38,183 nucleotides of DNA. Source: a virus. The stretch's first letter is position 1. Each line of letters starts with the position of its first letter. Location: the IMG/VR virus record IMGVR_UViG_3300044623_000276, positions 1 to 38,183 of that record; one strand, written 5' to 3'. Below, piece after piece: positions 38,096 through 38,183 of this stretch. A program made the position numbers and the translations under genes. The notes under the pieces are model-generated. The model was not told where the DNA came from and did not search any database. It saw only the letters and a program-made list of their open reading frames with translations.

Positions 38096-38183
38096 TTAGT
38101 AGTTTTTTGCTTTCTTCATCGGCATACCAGTTTTCTTGGCTGCCTTTTTAGCGTCAGCTTTACCCTTTTTTGTGTATGGAAAC
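38096..38183 (-). CDS. Small Lys-rich protein (5' end outside window)
   Basis: Only the last 28 residues are visible (FPYTKKGKADAKKAAKKTG, then MPMKKAKNY before TAA at 38096). It is very basic and resembles the Lys-rich micro-proteins at 31152 and 30898 in style. Joining the two ends of the window does not give it a start codon in frame, so the contig is not obviously circular at this point. Confidence 0.65.
   Translation of the reverse strand, partial: FPYTKKGKADAKKAAKKTGMPMKKAKNY

Noticed and set aside
1-38183. Circular contig joined at the window ends
   Set aside because: Joining the ends stops the GT4-like gene after seven codons and leaves the right-end basic protein with an in-frame stop and no start, so closure is not supported.

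Overview
The window reads as a stretch of a tailed, T7-like (podovirus-type) phage genome whose host is very probably an actinobacterium. The podovirus assignment rests on a HTH-ATPase-nuclease large terminase, a portal of about 585 residues, a major capsid protein preceded by a scaffold, four consecutive cysteine-free 'ejection' proteins (the largest 1,568 aa), a gp11-like tail adaptor and a gp12-like beta-propeller nozzle. The actinobacterial assignment rests on a WhiB-family regulator (four cysteines plus GVWGG), a family essentially restricted to Actinobacteria and their phages. A secreted PA14 protein with a long threonine-rich linker also fits that phylum, perhaps an aquatic Acidimicrobiia-like host, but that is inference. 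No tRNA, integrase, DNA polymerase, primase or helicase was recognised. Both ends cut genes (a glycosyltransferase at the left, a small basic protein at the right), so the genome continues outside.

Layout, read along transcription. From 38183 down to about 23500 everything is on the minus strand and tightly overlapping. First come the tail genes (basic protein, adaptor, nozzle, fibre, glycine-rich adhesin, PA14 protein). Next are small membrane proteins, basic proteins and an M15-type peptidase (lysis). Then come small metabolic and regulatory genes (DUF6378-like, HTH protein, metallophosphoesterase) and a recombination module (YqaJ-type exonuclease, Rad52-like annealing protein, putative PD-(D/E)XK nuclease). 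A lytic transglycosylase, WhiB and a string of micro-proteins end the block. From 19.2 to 23.6 kb lies an oppositely oriented plus-strand block of 15 small, mostly unknown genes with visibly different base composition; the one recognisable product resembles a shortened DNA polymerase sliding clamp. From 18.3 kb down to 1 the minus strand resumes with an unknown protein, terminase, portal, ejection proteins, scaffold, capsid, repeat-rich virion proteins and two glycosyltransferases.

The most unusual content is at RNA level in the plus-strand block. Three genes carry a 5-bp hairpin whose six-base loop TGGGAG is the Shine-Dalgarno itself. Two stems are identical and the third has a completely different but still perfectly paired sequence, which is covariation. 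A fourth gene has a looser version. Between the same genes lie two three-way-junction-like elements of different sequence but similar architecture, and a 16-bp hairpin abutting a near-consensus promoter. Upstream, a 940-bp gene-free region holds a long stem-loop, several further hairpins (one with a GNRA loop) and a strongly G+T-skewed tract with a 20-bp direct repeat. It is a candidate for a structured RNA and/or replication origin. A second near-consensus promoter drives scaffold and capsid and carries an inverted repeat in its 17-bp spacer.
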